From positions 19,482 to 83,481 of the forward strand of contig JACPUT010000016.1 in NCBI GenBank assembly GCA_016192145.1: 64,000 bases of DNA, written 5' to 3'. The stretch is from Acidobacteriota bacterium (GTDB taxonomy: Bacteria > Acidobacteriota > Holophagae > Holophagales > Holophagaceae). This document shows, one piece after another, positions 49,887-58,553 of this stretch. Position 1 is the stretch's first letter. Each line of letters starts with the position of its first letter. The notes beneath the pieces were generated by a model, which saw only the letters and a list, made by a program, of their open reading frames with translations, had not been told where the DNA came from and did no database searches. The translations under genes were made by a program, and so were the position numbers.

Positions 49887-50606
49887 CTACTCCAAGAAGG
49901 CGTACCCGCTGCCGTGGCGCGCTCGAATGGGAAGGGCTTCTCCCATGGCCTGATCGCGAACCTTCTTCCTCAGCCGCGTGAGGAGGGTTTCCAGCCGATG
50001 GGCGCCTTCGGGATCGGGGGCGTAGCCCAAGGCCGCCATGAGCTCATCCCGGCCCACGACGGTACCGCGATCCCGGAGGAGCCGGTTCAAGAAGAGGTGC
50101 TCGTTGTGGGTGAGGACGACTTCCCCACCGTTGGGGGTCGCGAGCACGGAGCGGTCCCCGTGGAGAAACCAGGCCCCCTCCGGAGGCGCGGGGGCGAGCC
50201 GCCGGGCGAGGCTTTGGATGGCGGCGCCCAGCACGCGGAGGTCCACGGGCTTCACGAAGTAGAGATCCGCCCCCTCCTGGAACCCCTGAAGGCGGTCTTC
50301 GGCCAAGCCCCGGCTCGTGATCATCACGATGCCCAGGCGGGGGTGGCGGCGGCGGAGGCGGCGCGCGATGGAGAGGCCATCCTCGCCGGGCAGGCCCAGG
50401 TCCAGCAGGAGGATTTCCGGGCGCAAGGATGCGAGGGCCGCCTCCAAAGCCCCGCCATCGGAAATCACGGTGAGGGGCAGGCCCTGGGCCTGGAGGCCCG
50501 CTTTGAGCATCACCTGAAAGACGGGGTCGTCCTCGCAGGCCAAGACTCGGGGAGGCCGGTCGTCGGCCCACGGCATCCGAGCTGCCGTCTGAGTTTCGAA
50601 GCTCAT
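49887..50606 (-). CDS. OmpR-family response regulator
   Basis: A 239-residue regulator. The receiver domain has the acidic pair in ACEDD (24-27), phospho-acceptor Asp69 in LLLDLGLPGEDG, and FVKPV with the conserved Lys. A winged-helix output domain follows (VVLTHNEHLFLNRLLRDRGT, VVGRDELMAALGY, RLETLLTRLRKKV, IRARHGSGYAFLE). No kinase is adjacent. It lies between the Ig-repeat surface protein and a small secreted protein. Confidence 0.92.
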   Translation of the reverse strand: MSFETQTAARMPWADDRPPRVLACEDDPVFQVMLKAGLQAQGLPLTVISDGGALEAALASLRPEILLLDLGLPGEDGLSIARRLRRRHPRLGIVMITSRGLAEDRLQGFQEGADLYFVKPVDLRVLGAAIQSLARRLAPAPPEGAWFLHGDRSVLATPNGGEVVLTHNEHLFLNRLLRDRGTVVGRDELMAALGYAPDPEGAHRLETLLTRLRKKVRDQAMGEALPIRARHGSGYAFLE

Positions 50607-50716
50607 GGGATCGGGAGTCCTGGGGAGAAGGTTTGGTTCAACCTTAGAATCATAGCGGATTCCTTGTTAAATCTCGACACTCGGAACCCCATCCCCCCTC
50701 CAGACACGTGACTCCT

Positions 50717-51103
50717 ATGCGCCCCCTCGCCCTCGGCTTCTGGCTCCTCGCCGCCCCTCTTGGGTTGCACCCGCTTCGCGGGCAGGCCCAGGAAAGGCCC
50801 GAGCCGGGGTTGAACCCCGCCTTCCGGGCGCAGATGGAGGGCATGTTGCGCCGCGACCCCCTGGATTCCTGGCGGAACTACCTCAAGGACGGCATCCCCG
50901 CGGCCCTCGTGGAAGTGGTCGCCACCTACACGGAGGAGGAGCTCTCGGACATGGCCTTCCATGAGAGCGTCGCCATGCTGCACCAGGGCCTGCGGGAAAT
51001 GTGGGGCCAGTACGGGAGCGCCACCTCCCGGGAGCACCGGGTCACCTCGGCGGGCGATTCTCCGGCGCGGGTCTATCCCTTGGGACGCCCCCTCAAGCCC
51101 TGA
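50717..51103 (+). CDS. Small secreted hypothetical protein
   Basis: A 128-residue protein with a signal peptide (MRPLALGFWLLAAPLG, cleavage likely near GQA) and a helical mature part (LRRDPLDSWRNYLKDGIPAA, EEELSDMAFHESVAMLHQGL). I do not recognise it. A GTG nine bases upstream is an alternative start; neither has a clear ribosome site. Its 3' end overlaps the convergent Nudix gene by 11 bases. Confidence 0.6.
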   Translation: MRPLALGFWLLAAPLGLHPLRGQAQERPEPGLNPAFRAQMEGMLRRDPLDSWRNYLKDGIPAALVEVVATYTEEELSDMAFHESVAMLHQGLREMWGQYGSATSREHRVTSAGDSPARVYPLGRPLKP

Positions 51104-51722
51104 GGCATATACCCAAACAATCCAGCCACGCCTTCAGCACGAAGGCCGTGGCGCCCCAGAGCGGAGCTTCGGCCAGTTCCAGGCGCGGGACCTCCAAGGT
51201 GATCTCCTGGCGGGTGAGGCGCTCCACCGTCCACGGTGCATCCAGCAGGGGACGAAGGGGGATCATGAGGGCCCGCTCCAATTCCGCATCCACCGTGAAG
51301 GAGGGATGTGTGGCTTCCCAACGGAAGAGCACCGGCGTGAAGCGCGTGCGGGCCTTGGCCACGCCATCGGGGAAACAGCCCAGCTCCCAGAGCCCCTCCG
51401 AGATCCCCAGTTCCTCCCGCAGTTCCCGGCGGGCGGTGTGGGGGAGGTCCCGATCCCCGGGCTCCACCATCCCCCCGGGCAGGGCCAGCTCCCCGGGATG
51501 GTGGGGGGCGGTGCGACCCCGCTGCACGAGCACGATCCGGCGGGCGCCCTCGGCATCCCCATGGAGGACGAGGGCCACGGCCGCGCGGCGGCTATCCTCC
51601 GGGATTCGCTGGCTGATCTTGAAGGGGCTCGGCCCCCGGTAGGCCCCCCGCAGCGTGGCCTCGATGGCGCCCCAAGCCACGGGTGGGGCCTCCGCCGGCG
51701 GAATCCAAGTCGCGGTGGTCAC
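51093..51722 (-). CDS. Nudix hydrolase, CoA pyrophosphatase (NudL)-like
   Basis: A 209-residue Nudix protein. HHPGELALPGG before the box matches the NudL/UPF0035 signature. The Nudix box reads GGMVEPGDRDLP followed by HTARRELREELGI, with Asp in place of the first box Glu. The likely substrate is CoA or a related nucleotide. The GTG start overlaps the relA stop (GTGA), indicating coupling to the stringent-response gene. Confidence 0.85.
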   Translation of the reverse strand: MTTATWIPPAEAPPVAWGAIEATLRGAYRGPSPFKISQRIPEDSRRAAVALVLHGDAEGARRIVLVQRGRTAPHHPGELALPGGMVEPGDRDLPHTARRELREELGISEGLWELGCFPDGVAKARTRFTPVLFRWEATHPSFTVDAELERALMIPLRPLLDAPWTVERLTRQEITLEVPRLELAEAPLWGATAFVLKAWLDCLGICLRA

Positions 51723-53998
51723 TTGATCTTCCCGAACACGGACCCCCGCACCCGCTCCACGGAATAGACCCCCTTCACGCGGCGCAGGGCATGGGTGAGT
51801 TCCAAGAGGTGCTCGCGATTGCGAACGCGCAGCGCGATGTGGAACAGGCCTCCGCCTTCCTCCGAGGCGGCGGCGTGGAAGCGCTGCATGTTGATGCCCA
51901 GCTTCTGCACCGCCTCGCTGATGGCGGCCACCATGCCCGGGCGATCCTCGGTGGCGAGGGCGAGTTCCGTATCGAAGTTCCCCTTGGAGGTGGGACCCCA
52001 GCTGACGGTGATGCGGCGCTCGGGATGCAGGGATTCCGACTGCATCTGCGGGCAGTTCTCCCGGTGGATGGCGACCCCCCGGGTGCGCGTGATGTAGCCG
52101 ATCACGTCGTCGCCCCACACGGGCTTGCAGCAGAGCCCCAGATAGTAGAGGACCCCCTGGGTGTCGTCCACGACGATGGCATCGGCCACGGCCTTCTTGG
52201 ATTCGCCCTTGAAGCGGTTGCGCTCGGGCTCCGGCAGCAGCGGATCGATGAATTTGGGGATGGAGATCCGCCCGAAGCCCACCCCCGCGAAGAAGGAATC
52301 CCAGCTGGCCTGCTTGATGTCCTTCAGGCGCTGCTCGAAGCGGGGCTTCAGCTCGGGGTCGTCGAAGCGCAGCCCGGCCGTGCGCAGCTCCCGATCGAAG
52401 CGCTCGCGGCCCATCTGGATGGCATGCTTGCGTTCCTCCTCCCGGATGAAGGCCTGGATCTTGGACTTGGCCCCGGCGCTCTTGGCGATGCTGAGCCAAT
52501 CGCGGCTGGGCTTGTGATCCGGGCGCGTGAGGATCTCCACGCGGTCCCCGCTCTGCAGCGCCTGGCGCAGGGGCATCATGCGGCCGTTCACCTTGGCGCC
52601 GTAGCAGCGGTGGCCCACCTCGGTGTGGATGGCGTAGGCGAAGTCGATGGCCGTGGAGCCCTCGGGCAGGCTCTTGAGATCGCCCTTGGGGGTGAAGACC
52701 TGGATGCGGCCGAAGGAGAGCTCGCCCTTGAGGTTCGCCACGAGGTCGCGGCTGTCCTTGGAATCCTGGTGCAGCTCCACCATGCGGCGCAGGAAGGCCA
52801 CCTGGTTGATCTCGCTGCGGTTGGCGATGCGGCCGTCCTTGTAGGTCCAGTGCGAGGCGATGCCGTTCTCCGCCGACTCGTGCATGCCGCGGGTGCGGAT
52901 CTGCACCTCGAAGGCGTCGCCGGAATCCAGGAGCACGCTCGTGTGGATGCTCTGGTAGCCATTGTCCTTGGGCAGGCTGATGTAGTCCTTGAAGCGGCCG
53001 GGGATGGGTTTGAAGAGGCTGTGCACGAGGCCCAGGGCGGTATAGCAGCTGGGGCGGTCGGGGCAGATGATGCGGTAGGCGAGCCAGTCGTGGATGTCCT
53101 CCACGGCCTTGCCCTGGAGATCCATCTTCTTCCAGAGGCCGAAGAGGTGCTTCACACGGCAATCCACCTGGGCCTTGATGCCGTTCTGCGCGAGCACCGC
53201 CTCCATGAGCTGGCGCGTCTCCTCCACGGTGTCCGACAGCTTTTCCTGCTTGGCTTGGATGATGGTGTCGAGCTTGGCGTAGGAAACGGGCTCCAGCTGC
53301 CGGAACGCGAGATCCTCCAGTTGCATGCGCACGGAGCCCATGCCCAGGCGATTGGCCAGCGGCGCGTAGAGTTCCAGGGTCTCCCGGGCGATGCGGCGGC
53401 GCTTGTCTTCGCGCATCACCCCGAGCGTCTTCATGTTGTGGAGGCGGTCGGCCAGTTTCACGAGCAGCACGCGCACGTCCTTGCCCATGGCCACGAGCAG
53501 CTTGCGCACGTTCTCGGCGTTGAGCAGGTGCTTGTCCGTGAAGGCCAGCTTGCTCATCTTCGTGAGGCCGTCCACGATCTCCGCGATCTCCTCCCCGAAC
53601 TCCGCCCGCACCTGGGCCTGGGTCATGAGGGTGTCCTCCACGGTGTCGTGGAGCATGCCGCAGGCCACGCTCACGGCGTCCAGCCGCCAGTGGGCCAGGC
53701 TCTCGGCCACGGCGAGGGGGTGGAAGAAGTAGGGCTCCCCGCTCTTCCGCCGCTGGGTGGCGTGCATTTCGCGCCCGATGCGGAAGGCCCGCTCCAGCAA
53801 CTCCAGATCCCCTTGGGGATGATGCTCCAGGAAGGCCTGACGGACGCGGTCGAAGGCCCCCACCAGGGTCAGGCATTCATCCGGCCCGCAGGCCACGTCC
53901 TCCCGTTCCGGATCGAACTGCTCCAGGGGATCCAGGGGCGCAGGGACACCTTCCCCCATTGGGGAGGCCGGCGCACTTGGCTGGACCCCGTCACCCAT
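51719..53998 (-). CDS. relA: RelA/SpoT (p)ppGpp synthetase/hydrolase
   Basis: A 759-residue long RSH enzyme. The HD hydrolase domain keeps HDTVEDT at about residue 115. The synthetase domain has GLVHSLFKPIPGRFKDYISL and PKDNGYQSIHTSVL, then the TGS domain (VFTPKGDLKSLPEGSTAIDFAY), the conserved helical/CC region and a C-terminal ACT domain. Both catalytic halves look intact, so it is probably bifunctional. The start at 53998 is the longest; an in-frame ATG 39 bases inside is also possible. Confidence 0.95.
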   Translation of the reverse strand: MGDGVQPSAPASPMGEGVPAPLDPLEQFDPEREDVACGPDECLTLVGAFDRVRQAFLEHHPQGDLELLERAFRIGREMHATQRRKSGEPYFFHPLAVAESLAHWRLDAVSVACGMLHDTVEDTLMTQAQVRAEFGEEIAEIVDGLTKMSKLAFTDKHLLNAENVRKLLVAMGKDVRVLLVKLADRLHNMKTLGVMREDKRRRIARETLELYAPLANRLGMGSVRMQLEDLAFRQLEPVSYAKLDTIIQAKQEKLSDTVEETRQLMEAVLAQNGIKAQVDCRVKHLFGLWKKMDLQGKAVEDIHDWLAYRIICPDRPSCYTALGLVHSLFKPIPGRFKDYISLPKDNGYQSIHTSVLLDSGDAFEVQIRTRGMHESAENGIASHWTYKDGRIANRSEINQVAFLRRMVELHQDSKDSRDLVANLKGELSFGRIQVFTPKGDLKSLPEGSTAIDFAYAIHTEVGHRCYGAKVNGRMMPLRQALQSGDRVEILTRPDHKPSRDWLSIAKSAGAKSKIQAFIREEERKHAIQMGRERFDRELRTAGLRFDDPELKPRFEQRLKDIKQASWDSFFAGVGFGRISIPKFIDPLLPEPERNRFKGESKKAVADAIVVDDTQGVLYYLGLCCKPVWGDDVIGYITRTRGVAIHRENCPQMQSESLHPERRITVSWGPTSKGNFDTELALATEDRPGMVAAISEAVQKLGINMQRFHAAASEEGGGLFHIALRVRNREHLLELTHALRRVKGVYSVERVRGSVFGKIK

Positions 53999-54127
53999 CA
54001 GGGGATTGTGGGGCAGGAAAGCCTTTCATGCCAGAGATTGCAGGAAATTACGAATCAAATTCCGGGAGATTGCGTCGGGATTTCCGGGGATTCGAGGCGG
54101 AAGCTCCACCCGGGAAGGAATTGGAAA

Positions 54128-54357
54128 CGCCCACCAAGGGTGGGCGCTTAAGTGGCGGAGAGAGGGGGATTCCCTCCTGGGCCACCCCTGCGGGGCGTCC
54201 CTTCCGGCCGGCGGCGGTCTGCGCACGCCCCTTCGCCTCTGGCGAACCGGTTCGGTCGCTCTCGCGACCTCACCTGGGGCTACCTGCGCGACCGTGCGCA
54301 TTCGAATCCCCCTCTCGGGGCTGCGCGAAAACGCCCACCATTCGGTGGGCGCTCGTG
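54128..54357 (-). repeat. tRNA-trailer cassette after tRNA-Ser(GCT)
   Basis: Read on the minus strand after the tRNA: terminator GCGCCCACC-GAAT-GGTGGGCGTTTT (54329-54352); inverted copy of the T-arm/acceptor region (54300-54316); GCGCAGGTAG; a hairpin around GGTCGCGAGAGCGACC; AACCGGTTCGCC; GTGCGCAG; GGCCGGAAGGGACGCCC; a direct copy of the tRNA 3' end, 21 nt identical (54152-54172 versus 54357-54377) but missing the TTCGA loop; and a second hairpin (54128-54147). This accounts for most of the relA-tRNA gap; no gene is seen there. Confidence 0.88.
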
Positions 54358-54451
<94 letters not shown>

Positions 54452-54529
54452 GTGGCTAGCCTCCAGACTATCCTGGGCGGGACCCCCCGACAAGCTGGGT
54501 TTCTGGGACGGACCGCCCCCGAAAAGGTC

Positions 54530-54749
54530 GCGCCCGCCTGGGGCGGGCGCTTATGGCGGAAGGTGAGGGATTCCCTTCAGGGCCACCCCTACAGGGCGTC
54601 CCTTCCGGCCGGCTGGCGGCTGCGCACGTCGATTCGCCTTTGGCGAACCGGTTCGGCTGCTCCCCGCGGCCTCACCTTCGACTACCTGCGCGCCGCTCCG
54701 CATTCGAATCCCCCACCCTCCACCAAAACGCCCGCTTTCGCGGGCGCAT
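54530..54749 (-). repeat. tRNA-trailer cassette after tRNA-Ser(TGA)
   Basis: Same order as the cassette after tRNA-Ser(GCT): terminator GCGCCCGC-GAAA-GCGGGCGTTTT (54725-54748), inverted T-arm copy (54702-54717), GCGCGCAGGTAG, AACCGGTTCGCCAAAGGCGAA, GTGCGCAG, GGCCGGAAGGGACGCCC, direct 20-nt copy of this tRNA's own 3' end (54554-54573 versus 54750-54769), second hairpin (54530-54552). The interior is roughly 80% like the other Ser cassette by eye. Nothing else is seen in 54452-54749. Confidence 0.88.
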
Positions 54750-54837
54750 TGGCGGAAGGTGAGGGATTCGAACCCCCGAACGCTTGCGCGTCTCCAGTTT
54801 TCAAGACTGGCGCCATCAACCACTCGGCCAACCTTCC
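54750..54837 (-). tRNA. tRNA-Ser (anticodon TGA)
   Basis: An 88-nt class II tRNA: acceptor GGAAGGT/ACCTTCC, anticodon stem CCAGT/ACTGG with loop CTTGAAA (anticodon TGA), variable arm GACGCGCAAGCGTT, T-arm with TTCGAAT, discriminator G and encoded CCA. Confidence 0.96.
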
Positions 54838-54869
54838 CGGCGGGTGTCAGTTTGCCAGATCCGGGGGGG

Positions 54870-55697
54870 TCATGCCTCCTGGAAGGCTCGGCTGAGGCGG
54901 TCCAGATCCTCGGGGGAGAGCATGCGCTCCGCCATGGGGTAGAGCACGTTGTTCTCCTTCGCGATGTGGTTGCGCAGGATGCCGATGGCCTGGGTGCCGG
55001 CCTTCACGATGGTGGTGACGTCTTCCTGGCGCAGGCCTTCCTGCAACTGGAGCACGAGGTGCCAGAGTTCGCGGTGCTCGTCCCGCATGCAGGAGACCGG
55101 GCTGTGGTCTCCGAAGTGCGGATCCAGGAGGGGGAAGAGGTGCTGTTCCTCGGCTTCGTTGTGGGCTTTGACCTCACCCCCCAGCCAGGCGGCCTCGCGG
55201 GCCACGGCCTGGCCATCCCAGGGGGTGGCGGCCAGCGCTTCCTCGAGGCGGGCGAGGCAGGCGAGGGCCGCTTCATGCTCGGCCATCCAGCGCTGCAGGA
55301 GGGGGTGGGTGACGGGGCCCGTGGGACCGGCGGCGGCGGTCTCGGAGCAGCGGAAGGAGCAGCCCTCCTCCTCGGCGGCGGCCAATCCCCGGAACCTCAG
55401 GAGCAGCACGTGGCCGGGCGCGGTGGCCTCCAGCGTGAAGGCCTTCTGCCCCGGGATGAGGATGGGCTCGTGGGCGGTCAGGGCGCTGAGGGGCCCGCCG
55501 CCGGAAACGGCGAAACCCGGGGCCAGGGGAATGATCTGGCTGGGCTCGGGGAAGGCGATGGGCCCGTAGGCGGCGCCCTTATCCAGGGAAAGCAGGTGGA
55601 TGAACGTGGAGCCCGGCAGGTCCATGAGGGTCATGGAATCCAAGCCCCCCTTGGGGATGGGCAGGAGGGAGGCGCAGTCCTGGAGGGGGTAGGTCAT
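54870..55697 (-). CDS. Hemerythrin-domain protein with N-terminal cupin-like region
   Basis: A 275-residue protein. The first ~115 residues look like a cupin or beta-rich domain (GSTFIHLLSLDKGAAYGPIA, PGHVLLLRFRGLAAAEEEG). The C-terminal ~150 residues are a hemerythrin HHE four-helix bundle with His/Glu ligands in WMAEHEAAL, KAHNEAEEQHLFPLL, MRDEHRELW and RNHIAKENNVLYPMAE. Such proteins bind di-iron and may handle O2 or NO. The start overlaps the stop of the second hemerythrin gene (ATGA). Confidence 0.85.
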   Translation of the reverse strand: MTYPLQDCASLLPIPKGGLDSMTLMDLPGSTFIHLLSLDKGAAYGPIAFPEPSQIIPLAPGFAVSGGGPLSALTAHEPILIPGQKAFTLEATAPGHVLLLRFRGLAAAEEEGCSFRCSETAAAGPTGPVTHPLLQRWMAEHEAALACLARLEEALAATPWDGQAVAREAAWLGGEVKAHNEAEEQHLFPLLDPHFGDHSPVSCMRDEHRELWHLVLQLQEGLRQEDVTTIVKAGTQAIGILRNHIAKENNVLYPMAERMLSPEDLDRLSRAFQEA

Positions 55698-56173
55698 GAG
55701 TTGAATCCTTCGACGGGCTCAAAGAAACGGGAGAGCTGTTCCTGTTCGGTGGGCGCAAGGGCCTGCTCGGCCAGGGGGTAGAGGAGCCGGGTCTCGGCAT
55801 CCAGGTGGGACTTGAGAAGGATCTCCAGGGCCTCCAGCCAGGCGCGGGCTTCTTCCGCCCTCAGGGGCGCCAGCATGGCCTCTTCGGCCAGGGCCACCAG
55901 TTCGGCCAGCCGCTTGTGCTCCGCACGCATCTGGGGGATGGGCCCCCCGTCCTTGAAGAGACCCTCCATGCGGGGGAAGAGGTGGGCCTCCTCGTGGGCG
56001 TGGTGGGCGTTCAGCTCGATGCCGAAGTGCTGGGCCTGGCTGCGGGCCAGGGCCACATCCCCCTTCAGGAAGGACTCCCGCATGGCCTGGAGCCGCTGGA
56101 GGCCTTCGTCGTGCTCCTCCACCCAATGGAGGAAGAGCGGATGGTGCACATCTTTGGCGTGGGCGGGATCCAT
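55694..56173 (-). CDS. Hemerythrin HHE-domain protein
   Basis: A 159-residue single-domain hemerythrin-like protein. Ligand-type motifs are FLHWVEEHDEGL, NAHHAHEEAHLFPRM, MRAEHKRLAEL and KSHLDAETRLLYPLAEQAL. It is the first gene of a two-gene operon of paralogues. A GC palindrome (CCCCCCCGGGGGGG, ~56213-56227) lies ~40 bases upstream of the start. NO or oxygen sensing/storage is a family-level suggestion only. Confidence 0.88.
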   Translation of the reverse strand: MDPAHAKDVHHPLFLHWVEEHDEGLQRLQAMRESFLKGDVALARSQAQHFGIELNAHHAHEEAHLFPRMEGLFKDGGPIPQMRAEHKRLAELVALAEEAMLAPLRAEEARAWLEALEILLKSHLDAETRLLYPLAEQALAPTEQEQLSRFFEPVEGFNS

Positions 56174-56263
56174 GCGGTTCTCCCAAAATCCGGACTGAAC
56201 GAACTGGAATATCCCCCCCGGGGGGGGTGTGCGGCGTCACAACATGGATTCGGGGACCCCACG

Positions 56264-56377
56264 CTAGGACCGTTGATCCCAGCCCTCCGCGGCCCGAAAG
56301 CTGTGATACCGCTCCGTGCCCAGGATCAAGTGGTCGGCCAGGGGCACACCGAGGCTCTCGCCGGCGGCCTGGATGTC
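56264..56377 (-). pseudogene. radC: Truncated radC (C-terminal 37 codons)
   Basis: The minus strand from about 56377 to the TAG at 56264 encodes DIQAAGESLGVPLADHLILG then TERYHSFRAAEGW and DQRS. This is the C-terminal end of a RadC/JAB-domain protein (the segment after the H-N-H-P-S-G metal motif). The rest of the gene is absent: at 56378 the sequence changes to unrelated AT-richer DNA. I take this as the attachment-site scar of the island to the right. Confidence 0.85.
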
Positions 56378-56380
56378 ATT

Positions 56381-56494
56381 TCTACTAGTCGATGGAAGTA
56401 GGGCCTGAAAATCAGGCCATTTCTTCCACTAGTCCCCGATTCTCTTCCAGCAGTCGATGATCCCAGCTTCAACTATTCCAGTAGATGTTGATCC
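56381..56494. repeat. Repeated motif and hairpin at the island end (putative att region)
   Basis: Four related short motifs built on TTCCANYAGTCGATG occur at 56381-56398, 56421-56440, 56441-56463 and 56472-56494. The first two face each other as inverted ACTAGT...TGGAAG arms around a perfect hairpin GGCCTGA-AAA-TCAGGCC. This resembles a recombinase arm/core site, but no binding data can be seen here. Confidence 0.5.
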
Positions 56495-56545
56495 TGGTTT
56501 GGGCCCTTTCCCGCCCCCGGTTCAGTTCTTTGGGGGTACACAGGT

Positions 56546-56605
56546 AAACCGAAGTGGGATCGGCCCCGGGAGTTCTGATCCCCGGGGCCGATCCCACTTC
56601 GGTTT
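56546..56605. repeat. Perfect 25-bp inverted repeat
   Basis: AAACCGAAGTGGGATCGGCC plus CCGGG at 56546-56570 is exactly reversed at 56581-56605, with a 10-base loop. No T-run follows. It lies in the gene-free 56379-56682 stretch and may be a terminator-like barrier or a recombination structure. Confidence 0.85.
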
Positions 56606-56682
56606 CAACGCAATACCTATTGACCCAATGGTGTATTGCCCAGATCTACGTCACCTGTGAAACGCCTCTCAACCGAGCAAAG

Positions 56683-56841
56683 TTAAGCGACCTCCACTGC
56701 GATGATCACGCCAGGTTCACCAATATCTTCAGCAATGGCCCAGTTGGTAACCAAGTAGCCCTTTGCCTTGATGTCAGAAAGGAACCTCATGGCTGCTTCC
56801 TTGGAGGGGAAATGGAATAGCTCGCGAATTGCCTTTTTCAT
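56683..56841 (-). CDS. Small hypothetical protein
   Basis: A 52-residue protein with an excellent ribosome site (GGAGGA, six bases before the ATG). The sequence FPSKEAAMRFLSDIKAKGYL then a strand ending VIIAVEVA suggests a small alpha/beta ferredoxin-like fold, faintly like RraB-type proteins; I would not assign a function. The next 297 bases (56842-57138) hold no gene I can support. Confidence 0.65.
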   Translation of the reverse strand: MKKAIRELFHFPSKEAAMRFLSDIKAKGYLVTNWAIAEDIGEPGVIIAVEVA

Positions 56842-57138
56842 GATGGTTCCTCCCATGCCGGACATTCTGGTACGCCACGGGAAATCGGCAACTAACATGT
56901 GCCACCTTCGCATCTCGGGCTTCCATCCCCGCTAGTGGCACCTGTCGGGTGATGCGCAAATGCCAAGCCGTTCCATCGTTCCCCCCTACCCCTGGGTGCC
57001 CGTAGTCACTTTTGATGCATTGTTTAGCAATGTTATTGTTTGTTTTGTGGGTTGGTGCAAAGCTCTCCTCCACCGCACCCCGGGTTGGTGATGACTAACA
57101 AATCGTTTGGCCCTCCACATCCCACATGAGGAATCCGT

Positions 57139-57561
57139 ATGGCGGCACAGTCATTCTCGATCGAATTCAGTGGGTATTGGCGTGAGCCAAACAAGGGCGG
57201 TCTTCCCGCTCAATCTGGCATCTATTGCGTGTACACATGCGTCCACAACGCCACCAACAAGACGAATTCCCTCAAGAGATTGATCTACATCGGTGAGTCT
57301 GAAGACGTCCAGACAAGACTTGCATGCCACGAGAAGTTTGCAGACTGGGAAAAGCACGTCAAAACGGGTGAGCAGCTTTGCTTTAACTTCGGCTCCGTCG
57401 AACCCACCAACCGGGTGCGATGTGAGGCCGCGATGATCAAAAAACACAAACCGGCGGGAAACACTGAATACGTAGACGCCTTCCCATTCGATCAGACCAC
57501 CATGGCCCTTTCAGGAAAAATCATCTTCCTCGAACCCACTTTCACAGTGAGCCGTAGTTAA
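57139..57561 (+). CDS. GIY-YIG domain protein
   Basis: A 140-residue GIY-YIG nuclease-fold protein. The signature is split as SGIYCVY (26-32) and IYIGESEDVQTRL (49-61), with the catalytic-type Arg60, Glu96 in RCEAAMI and Asn108 in PAGN, so it may be active. The length is just one domain. GAGGA lies six bases before the ATG. It precedes two unknown genes on the same strand. Confidence 0.82.
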   Translation: MAAQSFSIEFSGYWREPNKGGLPAQSGIYCVYTCVHNATNKTNSLKRLIYIGESEDVQTRLACHEKFADWEKHVKTGEQLCFNFGSVEPTNRVRCEAAMIKKHKPAGNTEYVDAFPFDQTTMALSGKIIFLEPTFTVSRS

Positions 57562-57605
57562 CCGTTGCTACTCCGGCCGAACACCTAATAGAGGGAGCCC
57601 GCCCC

Positions 57606-58553
57606 GTGCAAGCGATCGCCCAAGTCCTAAATCACGAATTCATAGAATTCGACCTCAAATACAAGAAGGACGGTGACGACCCCAAGCGCATCTTCCGGTC
57701 CATGGTGTCTTTGTTAGAAGCCGTTGAAACGACGGGTAAGCTCTTCCTCAAAGGAGTCGACCCTGACCTAACTTTCAAGCTGGGAGTTGAAGAAACCAAG
57801 GCTGGATCTCTCATCACCCGGATCTTTGGGAAGATCACCAAGAAGAACGGGGAAGAACTTCCGAAAGAAACCGAAGAAGCCCTTGCAAAGGGGATTGCTG
57901 AGGCCGGCAAAGCCGTGCTGCGTTCTCAACAGAAGGTGGACAAGCAAGGGCGTGTGAACGAAAAGGAACTTGCCGAACACCTTGGAGCCCTCCAGAAGGA
58001 CGTGGCCCAGGATTACGCCAAACGCACCGGCCAGGACGTTCCCATACTCATCAAGAAACCCATTTCCGAGAAGCACGTGCAGTCGATCATGGGTTCTCTC
58101 GCAACGGGTGCATTCGCGCTAGAAGCCGGCGATCAAATGAAGATTACGGTTGCTGAGGAGCCTTTCGATCTCAACCCCGAACTTCGTCCCAGCACTGAAG
58201 TCGCTACCGTTCAGATGGTGGCGACTCAAGAAGTGCACATTGAAAAGGGTGATGGACCAAAGCTGATCCGGGTTACGACGCCGAGGTACGGATCTCCCAA
58301 GGGGTGGGAGATCATCCACAACGATAAGCCTTACAAGGCCGAGATCCTCCATTCAGCCTGGTTTGAACGCATCAAGGAACAGCTGGAAGAAGTTGGTCCG
58401 AAGGACCAGCTATTGGTGGAGGCGGAATTCGAAATGAGAACGACGCCCGGCGGCCGTTCCAGCGGGGTGTGTAAAGTCCACCGCGTGATCAGCACCAAGA
58501 AGTACCATCCCAGCCAACCACCGGAGCTTGGTCTCCATGAAGATCACCAGTGA
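57606..58553 (+). CDS. Hypothetical protein (island operon)
   Basis: A 315-residue soluble protein I do not recognise. It begins with a beta-alpha region (FDLKYKKDGDDPKRIFRSMV, TFKLGVEETKAGSLITRIFG). A Lys/Glu-rich helical stretch at 80-150 and a beta-rich C-terminal half (ASVATVQMVATQEVHIEKG-like strands; LLVEAEFEMRTTPGG) follow. The GTG start has AGAGGGAG upstream. Its stop overlaps the start of the membrane protein gene. Confidence 0.7.
   Translation: MQAIAQVLNHEFIEFDLKYKKDGDDPKRIFRSMVSLLEAVETTGKLFLKGVDPDLTFKLGVEETKAGSLITRIFGKITKKNGEELPKETEEALAKGIAEAGKAVLRSQQKVDKQGRVNEKELAEHLGALQKDVAQDYAKRTGQDVPILIKKPISEKHVQSIMGSLATGAFALEAGDQMKITVAEEPFDLNPELRPSTEVATVQMVATQEVHIEKGDGPKLIRVTTPRYGSPKGWEIIHNDKPYKAEILHSAWFERIKEQLEEVGPKDQLLVEAEFEMRTTPGGRSSGVCKVHRVISTKKYHPSQPPELGLHEDHQ

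Noticed and set aside
51093..53876. A 927-codon Nudix reading frame extending through relA
   Set aside because: The upstream two thirds is an out-of-frame shadow of relA; the Nudix gene starts at the GTG at 51722 overlapping the relA stop.
56546..56605. Integron attC site
   Set aside because: The arms are a perfect long palindrome without the asymmetric extrahelical bases or the RYYYAAC/GTTRRRY boxes expected of attC.
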